DNA from: an uncultured Erythrobacter sp.
GTDB taxonomy: Bacteria; Pseudomonadota; Alphaproteobacteria; Sphingomonadales; Sphingomonadaceae
Length of the DNA: 64,000 nt
Reading direction: 5' to 3'
Assembly: GCF_947492365.1 (NCBI RefSeq)
Contig: NZ_CANLMB010000001.1
Location: 434,001 to 498,000 of the forward strand
Made by a program: the position numbers and the translations under genes. The stretch's first letter is position 1. Each line of letters begins with the position of its first letter. The notes below the pieces were generated by a model. It saw only the letters and a list, made by a program, of their open reading frames with translations. It searched no databases and was not told the DNA's origin. Of the stretch, positions 44,259 through 53,940 are shown piece by piece.

Positions 44259-44676
44259 TTCATATAGGCGCAAACGTAGGTGTGTACGCGGCGGTCAGAC
44301 GTTCCAGATACAGTCCAAACTCATTGATGGATTCAACTCTCCCCAAGCAGCCAAATTTTCCTACACCCCCGCAAAAGCGTATAAAAAGCGCCGCTCCTCC
44401 CCAACGCAGTCAGCGGGCTGGAGGGCGCGCCCCGAAACACGCCCAACTTCGCACAAACTCTAAGGTTACACCCGATTGGTCCAATTCTCCTCCAAAGCGC
44501 TGAATCCCGGCGCTTTGGGCGGAAGCAAAAGTTTTTCAAAGGCCGTGGATGCGCGGTCCATGTCTGGCGGCTTTGGCGCCAAAATCGGGCACCTCTTGCG
44601 CCATGCCTCTTGGCAGCGCAGCGCCTCCCCGATAAGGGCTGCTCAGTCCAACCCGTTGCCGGAGACAGCACCCATC
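44259..44676 (+). other. 418-base gap before pyrH
   Basis: I see no gene here. Open frames on both strands lack ribosome sites and family resemblance. A hairpin (AAAGCGC at 44495-44501 with GCGCTTT at 44511-44517) lies mid-gap. Composition returns from AT-rich to GC-rich at about 44380, so the right edge of the island is probably near there. The pyrH promoter must lie in this gap but cannot be picked with confidence. Confidence 0.5.
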
Positions 44677-45396
44677 ATGGCCCTTCCTCAAATCAAGCGC
44701 GTCCTGCTCAAACTCTCGGGCGAGGTTCTGATGGGGGAACAGGAATACGGCATCGATCCGGTCTATGTCGCGCGCCTTGCCGAGGAGGTGAAGGCGGCCA
44801 AGGATAGCGGGATCGAGGTCTGTCTGGTGATCGGCGGGGGCAACATCTTCCGCGGTATCAGCGCAGCAGCCAAAGGGCTCGACCGGACGACCGGCGACTA
44901 TATGGGCATGCTGGCGACGGTGATGAACGCGCTGGCGATGCAGAACGCGCTCGAACAACTGGGCGTGCAGACGCGGGTGCAGAGCGCGATCCCGATGTCG
45001 AGCGTGTGCGAGCCCTACATCCGCCGCCGCGCCGAACGGCATCTGGAGAAGGGCCGCATCGTCATCTTCGCAGCCGGCACCGGCAACCCGTTCTTCACCA
45101 CAGACACCGGCGCCGCTCTGCGCGCGGCCGAGATGAACTGCGATGCGCTGCTCAAAGGCACCAGCGTCGACGGGGTCTATGACAGCGATCCCAAGCACAA
45201 TCCGGATGCGACCCGCTTTGACACGGTCAGCTATGACCACGTCCTGTCGGCCAATCTCAAGGTAATGGACGCCACCGCCGTGGCACTTTGCCGCGAGAAC
45301 GAGATTCCGATAGTGGTCTTCTCGATCCGCGAAAAAGGCAATGTTGCCCGCGTCCTCTCGGGCGAAGGCACGCAAACGATAGTACAGAAGGACTGA
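44677..45396 (+). CDS. pyrH: UMP kinase
   Basis: A 239-residue amino-acid-kinase-fold enzyme that phosphorylates UMP to [23 protein letters not shown] is the N-terminal phosphate-binding strand, [19 protein letters not shown], then [20 protein letters not shown], and [19 protein letters not shown] and [15 protein letters not shown] complete the family set. The ATG at 44677 is internal to a longer open frame whose upstream part is not conserved in appearance. frr follows after six bases. Confidence 0.98.
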   Translation: MALPQIKRVLLKLSGEVLMGEQEYGIDPVYVARLAEEVKAAKDSGIEVCLVIGGGNIFRGISAAAKGLDRTTGDYMGMLATVMNALAMQNALEQLGVQTRVQSAIPMSSVCEPYIRRRAERHLEKGRIVIFAAGTGNPFFTTDTGAALRAAEMNCDALLKGTSVDGVYDSDPKHNPDATRFDTVSYDHVLSANLKVMDATAVALCRENEIPIVVFSIREKGNVARVLSGEGTQTIVQKD

Positions 45397-45402
45397 TACC
45401 CC

Positions 45403-45960
45403 ATGCCGCAATATGACAAGGCCGATATCGAGCGCCGCATGGCGGGCGCAGTGGAATCGCTCAAAGGCGATCTGGGCGGTCTGCGCACCGGCCGCGCCAA
45501 CACCAGCCTGCTCGATCCGGTTGTGGTCGAGGTCTATGGCTCGATGATGCCGCTGTCGTCGGTAGCAACGGTCAACGCGCCGGAGCCGCGCATGCTCTCG
45601 GTCCAGGTGTGGGACAAGAGCAATATGAGCGCGGTGGAGAAGGGCATCACCAAGGCAAATCTCGGCCTCAACCCGATGACCGACGGCCAGACGATCCGCC
45701 TGCCGATGCCCGACCTGACCGAAGAGCGCCGCAAGGAGCTGGCCAAGCTCGCCGGGCAATACGCAGAGAAGGCGAAGATCGCGATCCGCAACGTTCGCCG
45801 CGATGCGATGGAGAGCCTGAAGGCGGACGAGAAGAAGAAGGACATCTCCGAAGACGAACGCAAGCGGCTCGAAGATGAAGTTCAGAAGCTGACCGACGGT
45901 TATGTCAAAGACACAGACGACGCGGCAGCGAAGAAAGAGCAGGAAATCCTGACCCAGTAA
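45403..45960 (+). CDS. frr: Ribosome recycling factor
   Basis: A 185-residue two-domain factor that splits post-termination ribosomes with EF-G. The three-helix bundle parts ([21 protein letters not shown], then [20 protein letters not shown] and [11 protein letters not shown]) and the beta domain ([20 protein letters not shown], then [14 protein letters not shown] and [17 protein letters not shown]) are all present. It lies between pyrH and uppS, the standard order. Confidence 0.98.
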   Translation: MPQYDKADIERRMAGAVESLKGDLGGLRTGRANTSLLDPVVVEVYGSMMPLSSVATVNAPEPRMLSVQVWDKSNMSAVEKGITKANLGLNPMTDGQTIRLPMPDLTEERRKELAKLAGQYAEKAKIAIRNVRRDAMESLKADEKKKDISEDERKRLEDEVQKLTDGYVKDTDDAAAKKEQEILTQ

Positions 45961-45983
45961 GGACTGGATCGGGCAGGGGAGAC

Positions 45984-46685
45984 ATGATGGGCGACAGCCC
46001 TCTCACATCAGAGGCGCGCGCGCGCCATGTCGCCATCATCATGGACGGCAATGGACGCTGGGCGAAGAAGCGCGCTCTGCCGCGTGCCATCGGCCATCAG
46101 CGCGGCGTCGAGGCAGTGCGGCGGCTGGTGCGCGGGCTTGAGCCGATGGGGCTGGATTGCCTGACGCTCTATGCCTTCAGCTCGGAAAACTGGAAGCGCT
46201 CCGAAGACGAAGTCGACGATCTGATGAACCTGATGCGCAAGTTCATCAAATCGGACTTGCCCGACTTCGTCGCGAACGATGTAAAGCTGCACATCATCGG
46301 CGACTGGCGCAGCCTTGCACCCGACATTGTTGAAATGCTCGAAGACGCGCTGGCGCAGACGGCCAATGGCTCCAAGACGATCGCGGTCGCGCTCAACTAT
46401 GGCGGCCAGAACGAGATTGCGCGCGCCGCCGCCGAAGCTGCAAAGCAGGGCGAGGTGACAACCGCCAGCATCGAGGCGCATCTCGATACGGCAGTCCTGC
46501 CGCCGCTCGACCTGCTGATCCGCACCAGCGGAGAGGTTCGCCTGTCGAACTTCCTGTTATGGCAAGCGGCCTATGCCGAAATGCTGTTCGTCGAGACGCT
46601 CTGGCCGGACTTCCAGCCTGAGCATCTCGCCGACGCGCTTGAGGACTTTGCCCAAAGGGAGCGACGCTATGGCGGACGAAAGTAA
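45984..46685 (+). CDS. uppS: Isoprenyl (undecaprenyl) diphosphate synthase
   Basis: A 233-residue cis-prenyltransferase making the C55 carrier lipid for peptidoglycan. HVAIIMDGNGRWAKKRALPR, then GHQRGVEAVRRLV, TLYAFSSENWKRS, ALNYGGQNEI and the closing LLIRTSGEVRLSNFLLWQ are diagnostic, with the catalytic Asp in MDGNGRW. Its last 17 bases overlap the start of cdsA. GGGGAGA precedes the double ATG; either could be used. Confidence 0.97.
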   Translation: MMGDSPLTSEARARHVAIIMDGNGRWAKKRALPRAIGHQRGVEAVRRLVRGLEPMGLDCLTLYAFSSENWKRSEDEVDDLMNLMRKFIKSDLPDFVANDVKLHIIGDWRSLAPDIVEMLEDALAQTANGSKTIAVALNYGGQNEIARAAAEAAKQGEVTTASIEAHLDTAVLPPLDLLIRTSGEVRLSNFLLWQAAYAEMLFVETLWPDFQPEHLADALEDFAQRERRYGGRK

Positions 46686-47409
46686 CCAGAGCCCGGTCGC
46701 CGAAGGCGGCGCGATGAACGACCTGCTGGTGCGCTTCATCTCGGCGGTCTTCATGCTGGGGCTGGCGACCATCGCGCTCTATCTGGGCGGGTGGTTCTGG
46801 ATCGGCTTTGTGGTGCTGCTCGGCGGTGTTGTGCTGTGGGAGTGGAACCGGCTGGTGAGCCGCTTTGGCATCTCGGCCATTGGCGAGGTTGCATGGCAGT
46901 TTGTCGGCGCGCTCTATGTAGGCGCGGCGGCGATGGCGATGGTCCAGGTGCGGATCAACTACGACATGTGGGGCGTGCTGCTTGCCTTCCTCGCGCCAGT
47001 CATCGCGGTCGATGTGGGGGCCTACTTCGCAGGGCGTCTGATCGGCGGACCCAAGATCGCGCCTTCGGTCAGCCCGTCCAAGACATGGGCCGGATTGATC
47101 GGTGGAGCAATCGCTGCCGGACTGGTCTGCATCTTGGCGGAGTATCTCGACCTTGGTCCCGGCGGCTTTGCGCCCGGGGTTAGCACCGCTGCGATAGGCG
47201 GCGCGATGCTGACAGGCGCGGTGATCGCGGTGATCGCGCAGAGCGGCGACTTCTTCGAAAGCTGGATGAAACGGCGCGCAGGGATGAAGGATTCCAGCGC
47301 GCTGATCCCCGGTCATGGCGGCGTGTTTGACCGCGTAGATGGCTTCCTCGCCGTGTTCTTCGTGCTGTTCCTGATCGCGGTTGTGCCCGCCTATATCGGG
47401 CTTGCCTGA
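46669..47409 (+). CDS. cdsA: Phosphatidate cytidylyltransferase
   Basis: A 246-residue polytopic inner-membrane enzyme making CDP-diacylglycerol, the precursor of the pssA reaction encoded elsewhere in this window. Several spans (for example FISAVFMLGLATIALYLG and VLLAFLAPVIAVDVGAYFAG) are followed by the CdsA region GPKIAPSVSPSKTWAGLIGG and the signature SGDFFESWMKRRAGMKDSSA, then PGHGGVFDRVDGF. The ATG at 46669 lies inside the end of uppS. Confidence 0.96.
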   Translation: MADESNQSPVAEGGAMNDLLVRFISAVFMLGLATIALYLGGWFWIGFVVLLGGVVLWEWNRLVSRFGISAIGEVAWQFVGALYVGAAAMAMVQVRINYDMWGVLLAFLAPVIAVDVGAYFAGRLIGGPKIAPSVSPSKTWAGLIGGAIAAGLVCILAEYLDLGPGGFAPGVSTAAIGGAMLTGAVIAVIAQSGDFFESWMKRRAGMKDSSALIPGHGGVFDRVDGFLAVFFVLFLIAVVPAYIGLA

Positions 47410-47423
47410 TCGGCGCTGCCAAG

Positions 47424-48587
47424 ATGACCCGTTCAATCTCCATCCTTGGCGCAACCGGTTCGATCGGAGCCTCGACGCTCGACCTGATCCGGCACAATCG
47501 CGGCGATTGGCAGGTCGAAGCGCTGACCGCCAATTGCAGCGCGAAGAAGCTGGCCGCGGTTGCCCGCGAGTTCGAAGCGCGCATTGCGGTGGTCGGCGAC
47601 GTGGCTTGCCTCGGCGATTTGCGTGAAGCGCTAGACGGCAGCGGGATCGAGGCGGCTGGCGGCGCGCAGGCACTGTGCGAAGCGGCAGCGCAGCCCGTTG
47701 ACATGACAGTCGCTGCGATTGTCGGCTGCGCAGGACTTGCCCCGACAATGGCCGCGGTCGAGCGCGGCGGGACGATTGCGCTCGCCAATAAGGAAGCGCT
47801 AGTTTCGGCTGGCGAGATCCTGAAGTCGGCGGTGACACAGGCGGGCGCGACATTGCTCCCGACCGATTCCGAACACAATGCGATCTTCCAGTGCCTTGCC
47901 GGCAATGACATCGCGCAGGTCCGCAAGATTACGCTGACGGCAAGCGGCGGTCCGTTCCGCACGCTCGATGCCGAGGCGCTTAAGTCCGTGACGCGCGAAC
48001 AGGCGCTCAAGCACCCCAACTGGGACATGGGCGCAAAGATTACGGTGGATTCGGCCACGATGATGAACAAGGGGCTGGAATTCATCGAAGCACACCACCT
48101 GTTCCCCGTCGGCCTCGACAACATAAAGATCATCGTTCACCCGCAGAGCATCGTCCATTCGATGGTCGAATATCGCGACCGCTCGGTGCTGGCGCAGATG
48201 GGGCCGAGCGATATGCGCGTGCCGATTGCCTCCTGCCTTGCTTGGCCTGAGCGGATGGAGACGCCGCTCGAACCGCTCGATCTGGCGGCGATTGGCACGC
48301 TGACTTTCGAAGCGACCAATGAAGAGCTGTTCCCAGCCACCCGCATCTGCCGCGAGGCTATCGAAGCGGGCGGAGCAGCGCCTGCGGTGCTCAATGCCGC
48401 GAACGAGATTGCGGTTGAGGCTTTCCTTGCCGACAGAATCGCGTTCACTCGCATTACGGCAGTGGTCGAAGAGACATTGGCGCGCTATAGCGCCCCGCAG
48501 CCAGCCACTCTCGAAGATGTGCTGGCAGTAGATGCCGGAGCGCGAATACGCGCCCGAGACGCGCTGGAGAGCTCCACCTTTGTTTGA
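47424..48587 (+). CDS. dxr: 1-deoxy-D-xylulose 5-phosphate reductoisomerase
   Basis: A 387-residue NADPH-dependent enzyme of the MEP isoprenoid pathway. It has the nucleotide-binding GATGSIGASTLDLIR, IALANKEALVSAGEIL, the metal and substrate site LPTDSEHNAIFQCL, ASGGPFRTLD, NWDMGAKITVDSATMMNKGL and IVHSMVEYRDRSVLAQMG. It supplies isoprenoids for uppS just upstream. Its 3' end overlaps the start of rseP. Confidence 0.98.
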   Translation: MTRSISILGATGSIGASTLDLIRHNRGDWQVEALTANCSAKKLAAVAREFEARIAVVGDVACLGDLREALDGSGIEAAGGAQALCEAAAQPVDMTVAAIVGCAGLAPTMAAVERGGTIALANKEALVSAGEILKSAVTQAGATLLPTDSEHNAIFQCLAGNDIAQVRKITLTASGGPFRTLDAEALKSVTREQALKHPNWDMGAKITVDSATMMNKGLEFIEAHHLFPVGLDNIKIIVHPQSIVHSMVEYRDRSVLAQMGPSDMRVPIASCLAWPERMETPLEPLDLAAIGTLTFEATNEELFPATRICREAIEAGGAAPAVLNAANEIAVEAFLADRIAFTRITAVVEETLARYSAPQPATLEDVLAVDAGARIRARDALESSTFV

Positions 48588-49701
48588 ATCGCCCCCCGTC
48601 TGGATGTATTTCGCCGGTTTCCTGCTGGTGCTGGGCCCTCTGATCACCGTGCACGAGCTGGGCCACTACCTTGTCGGGCGTTGGTTCGGCGTGAAGGCGG
48701 AGACTTTCTCTATCGGGTTCGGCAAGGAGCTGTTCGGCTGGAATGACAGTCACGGCACGCGCTGGCGGCTCGCCGCGCTGCCGCTGGGCGGATATGTGCA
48801 GTTCAGGGGTGACATGAACCCTGCGAGCATTCCCAATCCTGAAGCCCCTGTGACCGAAGGCAGTTTCCAGAGCGCGGCGCTGTGGAAACGCGCGCTGATC
48901 GTGGCGGCAGGCCCGGTGACGAACCTGCTGGTAGCGATCGCGATATTCGCGGCATTCTTCACCATCTTCGGCAATCCCGTGATTGAAGGCGTGGAGGACT
49001 CGCGCACAGTTGGCCAGTTTGGCGAGGAATCGGTCGCGCGCGACGCGGGCATCCAGATCGAGGACAAGATCATCGCCATTGATGGCAGCGAAGTTGCGGA
49101 CTTCGATGCGATCCGCACCTACGTCGTGTTGCGCCCCAGCACGGCGATGACGTTCACCGTGGACCGCGACGGCGAGCGGATCGATTTTCCTATCACCACG
49201 GCGCGGGTCGAGCAGACTGACAGGTTCGGCAATGTCAGCGTCGAGGGCCGGATTGGCGTTGGCCCGCTGGATGGCCGCTATGTCTTTGAAGAGGTGGGTG
49301 CGTTCGAAGCGATCCCATTGGCGGCCAAGCGCTGCTGGGACATTACCAGCATGATGATTACCGGCATCAAGCAGATTCTGACCGGCGAACGCTCGATCAA
49401 GGAATTGGGTGGGCCGATCAAGATTGCCAAATTTTCAGGCGAGCAGATGAGCCTGGGCTTTATCGCCTTCGTCAATTTCGCCGCATTGATATCGCTTAAT
49501 TTGGCATTCATCAACTTCTTGCCAATCCCCGCACTCGATGGCGGGCACCTTGCCTTTTACGCCGCCGAAGCGATCCGCCGCAAACCGGCGGGGCCTGAGG
49601 CGACCGAATGGGCGTACCGCACCGGCATCGTGTTCGTGCTTGTCTTCATGGTCGTCGTGACCTGGAACGACATTGCATCCCTGCTGCCCTTTGGCAGTTA
49701 G
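48580..49701 (+). CDS. rseP: RIP metalloprotease RseP (site-2 protease family)
   Basis: A 373-residue intramembrane zinc protease that cuts anti-sigma factors and leftover signal peptides. HELGH (residues 25-29, LITVHELGHYLVGR) lies in the first span, and the second zinc site NFLPIPALDGGHL lies near the C terminus. One PDZ-like domain lies between (ARDAGIQIEDKIIAIDGSEV). I prefer the TTG at 48580 (FESPPVWMYF follows), overlapping the dxr stop by eight bases. An ATG at 48532 would add 16 polar residues before the first span. It precedes bamA, as usual. Confidence 0.94.
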   Translation: MFESPPVWMYFAGFLLVLGPLITVHELGHYLVGRWFGVKAETFSIGFGKELFGWNDSHGTRWRLAALPLGGYVQFRGDMNPASIPNPEAPVTEGSFQSAALWKRALIVAAGPVTNLLVAIAIFAAFFTIFGNPVIEGVEDSRTVGQFGEESVARDAGIQIEDKIIAIDGSEVADFDAIRTYVVLRPSTAMTFTVDRDGERIDFPITTARVEQTDRFGNVSVEGRIGVGPLDGRYVFEEVGAFEAIPLAAKRCWDITSMMITGIKQILTGERSIKELGGPIKIAKFSGEQMSLGFIAFVNFAALISLNLAFINFLPIPALDGGHLAFYAAEAIRRKPAGPEATEWAYRTGIVFVLVFMVVVTWNDIASLLPFGS

Positions 49702-49982
49702 GTCACGCTTGTTGCCGTTTGGCAGCTAACACAGGGGAAAACTCGGGCCGGGCTGTTCGCAGGTGCGGCGCTTGGTCGGAGAAAGGGAACGGTCGGTCGG
49801 GCATTGTTCACGGCATGGCTGTTCTGCCCGCTTGATTGCGCCTCGCGCATCGGGCACAGGCGGGAGACGAGTCAGGGATTGTGAGGCGCTTGCGTCTCAC
49901 ATTTGCGCAACAGGGTTCGCTCGGGGCAATTTTGCCCTTAGTGGACGCGCCAAAATACGGGTTGGACGGGAACATTACTTCC
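49702..49982 (+). promoter_or_regulatory. rseP-bamA gap with two hairpins
   Basis: A nine-pair hairpin at 49881-49900 (GTGAGGCGC/GCGTCTCAC with one wobble) and a small one at 49922-49937 (GGGGCAA/TTGCCC-like) lie in the bamA leader. No confident promoter or known envelope-stress site is recognised. Confidence 0.35.
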
Positions 49983-52712
49983 ATGAATCGATGCAAATCT
50001 ACAGGCGTCCAGTCTGTGAATTCAAAAGGTGCAATTGCCCGCTATGCCGTGGCGCTATCGGGCGCGACGATGCTGGCCGGTGTTCCGGGCGCAGCCTTTG
50101 CGCAGGACGAGGCCGATGCCGCGACTACTGGCACGGCAACAACCGCGCAGCCCGCTCCGGCACCTGCACCCGCGCCGGCGACCAACATTATCCGCACGAT
50201 CAGCGTTGCCGGGGCAGAGCGTCTCGAGCCGACCACGATCCTGTCCTACATTCGCCTGCGCGCCGGTCAGGAATACACCTCGGCAGCCGCTGACGAAGCG
50301 CTGAAAGACCTCGGTGCGACCGAGCTGTTCGCCAACTTCTCGATCCGCAACGATGCTGGCAATGTCGTCATCACGGTGACAGAGAACCCGGTGATCAACC
50401 GCATCGTGCTCGAAGGCAATGACCGCCTCGATGCCGAGAAAATCCTGCCAGAGATTCGGCTCGCTCCGCGCCAGATATTCACCCGTTCCAAAGTGCGCGC
50501 CGACGTTGCCCGCATTATCGAGCTCTACAAGCGTCAGGGGCGGTTCGCCGCGACGGTCGAGCCGAAAATGGTGCAGCTCCCGCAGAACCGCGTCGATATC
50601 GTGTTCGAGATCGTCGAAGGGCCCAAGTCCAAGGTTCGCCAGATCAACATCATCGGCAACGAAGTCTTCTCGGATGGCGAGTTGCGCAGCGAGATGGTGA
50701 CGAAGCAGTCGCGCATCTTCCGCTTCTTCAGCTCCAACACCAGCTATGACCCTGACCGTCTGGCCTTTGACCAGCAGAAGCTGCGCCAATTCTACCTGAC
50801 CGAAGGTTATGCCGATTTCCGCGTTGTTTCGGCCGTAGCCGAGCTGACGCCGGACCAGCGCGACTTCATCATCACCTATGTGGTCGAAGAGGGCGAACGC
50901 TACCGCTTTGGCAATGTCGAGGTGGAAAGCCAGCTGCGCGATTTTGACAGCGACTCGATCCAGGCCGGTCTGGTGATGCAGTCGGGCGATTTCTACAACG
51001 CCAAGACGGTTGAGGACACGGTCGAGCAGCTGACCGAGCTGGCGGGCCGTTTCGGTTACGCCTTTGCTGATGTGCAGCCGCGCTTTAACCGCAACCCTGA
51101 CGATTTGACGATGGACATCACGTTCATCCTGCGTCAGGCGCCGCGCGTTTATGTCGAGCGGGTCGATGTCAACGGAAACACGCTGACCCAGGACAAAGTG
51201 GTTCGCCGCGAGTTCCGCCTGTCGGAAGGCGATGCGTTCAACTCTTTGGGCGTGCAGCGGACGACCGCGCGCATTAACTCGCTGGGATACTTCCAGGAGA
51301 ATTTCGAGGTCAATCAGGTTCCGGGCAGCGCGCCCGACCGCATTGTGCTCGAAGCCAATGTCGAAGAGCAGCCAACCGGCGAATTGCAGTTCTCAGCCGG
51401 TTTCTCCTCGATCGAGCGATTCATCCTGGCTGGCAGCATCCGGCAGCGTAACTTCCGCGGACGCGGCCAGACTATCGGCCTGAGCCTCAACTATTCGCAA
51501 TTCTCGCGTTCGGCGCAGGTGAGCTTTACCGAGCCGTATGTTTTCGACCGTAACATCTCGGCAGGCGCGGACATTTATCGCCGCGACTTCAACAGCTTCA
51601 ACTTCCAGAACAGCGAACGCAACACGACTTTCGAACAGGCCACGACCGGCGGTTCGCTTCGTGTCGGCGTGCCGTTGACGGAATTCATGTCGCTCGTAGG
51701 CAGCTATACGCTCAACTACGACGAGGTCAGCCTCGACGAGAATCTGTTCTTCTCCGATCTTGACGGCGATGGCATTGCAGAATGTGACCCGCTCCTCGCC
51801 GGTCGTTTCCTGTGCGATTCACTGGGCAACCGGTTGAGCTCGATTGTCGGCCTCAGCCTGAACTACAACTCGCTCAATTCGCGTCTGCGGCCTTCGCGTG
51901 GACGGACCATTTCGCTCAGCACCGAATTTGCTGGGCTGGGCGGTGATCAGCGTTACCTGCGTTTCCGCGGTAGCGCGCGCCAGTTCTGGAATGTCGCCAA
52001 TACCGGCTTCATCTTCTCGGTTTCGCTTGAAGGCGGGACGATCATTCCGCTCAAGGATCGCGGGGGGCCAGGCGTCGATGACGTGCTCCTTACCGACCGC
52101 TTCTTCCTCGGAGAGCCGCAGTTCCGCGGGTTTGACATTCGCGGCGTTGGTCCGCGTATCCTGACTCAGCGTTATCTGCTCGATGGGCAAAACAACAACA
52201 TCCTAGATGATGATGGCAACCCGACGCTGGTTACGGATCGGAACCAGATCCGCGACGACGCGATTGGCGGGCGCAATTACTATCTGGGCCGTGCGGAGCT
52301 TGAAATTCCGCTGGGCACAGGCGCGCGCGAACTGGGTCTGCGTCCGTCGATCTTCCTCGATATCGGTTCGCTGTGGGGCGTTGATGCACCTCAGCTTCAG
52401 GACAACCCAACCGGACTTCCGCTCGTCAACTCCGACGGTGTTCCGCTGTTCCTCAGCGTCGACACCAACGAAGTGACGACCAACCCGCTCGCAGATGACG
52501 GGGTCACTGCGAACACCCGTCTGATCCGCCAAGGCAGCGCGATCCGCGAGGTCTTCCTCGGAGATTCGCCATCCCCCCGCATTACCGCAGGTATCGGGGT
52601 CAACTGGAACTCGCCATTCGGCCCGTTCCGCATCGACTTCGCCCAGACGATCCGCAAGATCGAAGGCGATGACGACAAGACATTCACGTTCAACGTAGGA
52701 ACTCAATTCTGA
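49983..52712 (+). CDS. bamA: Outer-membrane protein assembly factor BamA
   Basis: A 909-residue Omp85 protein that folds beta-barrels into the outer membrane. The signal peptide ends GVPGAAFAQ. Five POTRA domains follow from about residue 60 (IRTISVAGAERLEPTTIL, then NRIVLEGNDRLDAEKI, VRQINIIGNEVFSDGELR and YVERVDVNGNTLTQDKVV). The barrel includes the L6 motif near FRGFDIRGVGPR and ends in phenylalanine (VGTQF). A predicted outer loop at residues 592-611 holds DLDGDGIAECD and a second cysteine, unusual for BamA. ATG 49983 is chosen; an open frame extends further left without a signal peptide. ompH overlaps its stop (TGATG). Confidence 0.96.
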   Translation: MNRCKSTGVQSVNSKGAIARYAVALSGATMLAGVPGAAFAQDEADAATTGTATTAQPAPAPAPAPATNIIRTISVAGAERLEPTTILSYIRLRAGQEYTSAAADEALKDLGATELFANFSIRNDAGNVVITVTENPVINRIVLEGNDRLDAEKILPEIRLAPRQIFTRSKVRADVARIIELYKRQGRFAATVEPKMVQLPQNRVDIVFEIVEGPKSKVRQINIIGNEVFSDGELRSEMVTKQSRIFRFFSSNTSYDPDRLAFDQQKLRQFYLTEGYADFRVVSAVAELTPDQRDFIITYVVEEGERYRFGNVEVESQLRDFDSDSIQAGLVMQSGDFYNAKTVEDTVEQLTELAGRFGYAFADVQPRFNRNPDDLTMDITFILRQAPRVYVERVDVNGNTLTQDKVVRREFRLSEGDAFNSLGVQRTTARINSLGYFQENFEVNQVPGSAPDRIVLEANVEEQPTGELQFSAGFSSIERFILAGSIRQRNFRGRGQTIGLSLNYSQFSRSAQVSFTEPYVFDRNISAGADIYRRDFNSFNFQNSERNTTFEQATTGGSLRVGVPLTEFMSLVGSYTLNYDEVSLDENLFFSDLDGDGIAECDPLLAGRFLCDSLGNRLSSIVGLSLNYNSLNSRLRPSRGRTISLSTEFAGLGGDQRYLRFRGSARQFWNVANTGFIFSVSLEGGTIIPLKDRGGPGVDDVLLTDRFFLGEPQFRGFDIRGVGPRILTQRYLLDGQNNNILDDDGNPTLVTDRNQIRDDAIGGRNYYLGRAELEIPLGTGARELGLRPSIFLDIGSLWGVDAPQLQDNPTGLPLVNSDGVPLFLSVDTNEVTTNPLADDGVTANTRLIRQGSAIREVFLGDSPSPRITAGIGVNWNSPFGPFRIDFAQTIRKIEGDDDKTFTFNVGTQF

Positions 52713-53401
52713 TGAAACTTCTCACCAAAATCCTCGCTCCCGCGGGCCTCGCGCTTTGCGCAGTGGCCGCCACCGTTCCCGCAACCGCGCAGGTCCAGGG
52801 TAATGTCGCAACCGCCGATGTCAGCCGCGCGCTGATCGGATCGAGCGCGCTCCAGACCGCCTATACCCAGATCGGCACGACCTACGCCGCTCAGATCGAG
52901 CAGCGTCAGACCAAGCAGCAGCAACTCGCAACTTTGCTCCAGCCGTTCGATTCCAACGGCAACGGCCAGTTGGATGACAGCGAAGTGCCGGCGATTCAGA
53001 GCTCGGCAAACTTCGGCCAGATCCAGACGCTTGAAGGCGAAGTCGCTGCGCTTTCCAATCAGGTCAACGGCGCCCGTATCTTTGCTGTCGAGCAAATCCT
53101 CGCACAGTATCCGGCGGCTCTCACCGATGTCACCACGCAGCAGCAAATCGTCATGGTGATGCAGCCCGAAACGGTCCAGTTCGCTGCTCAAGGTGCTGAT
53201 ATCACAGCGCAAATCACCACAGCGCTCAACACGCGCGTCCCTTCGGTTGGGATCGTTCCGCCGGCAGAGTGGCGTCCGTCGCGCAACGCCGCGCAGATCT
53301 TCCAGGAGATTCAGCAGACGCTTCTGACCGCGCAGCTGATCCAGCAGCAGCAAGCCGCTCAGCAGCAGGCACCGGCAACTCCGGCGCCGTCTGGCCGCTA
53401 A
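52712..53401 (+). CDS. OmpH/Skp-like periplasmic chaperone with an EF-hand loop
   Basis: A 229-residue exported protein in the Skp position (bamA-ompH-fabZ). The signal peptide ends VPATAQ. The mature part fits the OmpH family only loosely: a start [20 protein letters not shown], a helical core and a Gln-rich tail ([11 protein letters not shown]). Residues 80-91 ([12 protein letters not shown]) form a textbook calcium-binding EF-hand loop, not part of normal Skp. It should hold unfolded outer-membrane proteins on their way to BamA; calcium dependence is inference. Its start overlaps the bamA stop. Confidence 0.85.
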   Translation: MKLLTKILAPAGLALCAVAATVPATAQVQGNVATADVSRALIGSSALQTAYTQIGTTYAAQIEQRQTKQQQLATLLQPFDSNGNGQLDDSEVPAIQSSANFGQIQTLEGEVAALSNQVNGARIFAVEQILAQYPAALTDVTTQQQIVMVMQPETVQFAAQGADITAQITTALNTRVPSVGIVPPAEWRPSRNAAQIFQEIQQTLLTAQLIQQQQAAQQQAPATPAPSGR

Positions 53402-53429
53402 GCAAGACACTGGTAAACGGGGGCAGGGC

Positions 53430-53918
53430 ATGAGCGAAACGGAAAGCACCGACGCGCCGAAGGAACCGATTGTGGACTATGACATCCACAAGATCTTGAA
53501 GGCCCTGCCGCACCGATACCCCTTGTTGCTGGTCGACAGGGTGCGCGAGATCCACCTCAATGAGCGCATCCATGCGGTCAAAGCGGTGAGCATGAATGAG
53601 GAGTTCTTCCAGGGACATTTCCCCGGCGCTCCGATCATGCCCGGCGTGCTCCAGATCGAAGCCTTGGCGCAAGCCGCCGCGATCCTCGGCATCGAGACAC
53701 TCGAACTGTCGGGCACCGGCAAGCTGGTGATCTTCATGGGCATTGACGGGGCCAAGTTCCGTTCGCCCGTCACGCCCGGCTGCCTGCTCGATCTGGAGGT
53801 CGAATTCCTTCAGCAGCGCCGCACGATCTACAAGTTCAAAGGCCGCGCCAGCGTCGAAGGCAAGACCACCTGTGAATGCGAATTCACCGCGATGATCGCC
53901 GACCCGCCGGAAGGCTGA
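53430..53918 (+). CDS. fabZ: 3-hydroxyacyl-ACP dehydratase FabZ
   Basis: A 162-residue hot-dog-fold dehydratase of fatty-acid elongation. [20 protein letters not shown], the catalytic-His region [20 protein letters not shown] with [10 protein letters not shown], and [18 protein letters not shown] are diagnostic. It is the last gene of the envelope cluster; ompH lies 28 bases upstream. No lpxA or lpxD lies nearby, unlike in enterobacteria. Confidence 0.96.
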   Translation: MSETESTDAPKEPIVDYDIHKILKALPHRYPLLLVDRVREIHLNERIHAVKAVSMNEEFFQGHFPGAPIMPGVLQIEALAQAAAILGIETLELSGTGKLVIFMGIDGAKFRSPVTPGCLLDLEVEFLQQRRTIYKFKGRASVEGKTTCECEFTAMIADPPEG

Positions 53919-53940
53919 AGCCTTCCGTTTTTGTTTGCGC

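Noticed and set aside
44333..44671. 112-codon minus-strand open frame in the pyrH upstream gap
   Set aside because: Arg/Trp/Gly-rich random-looking product, no ribosome site, and it spans the composition change at the island edge.
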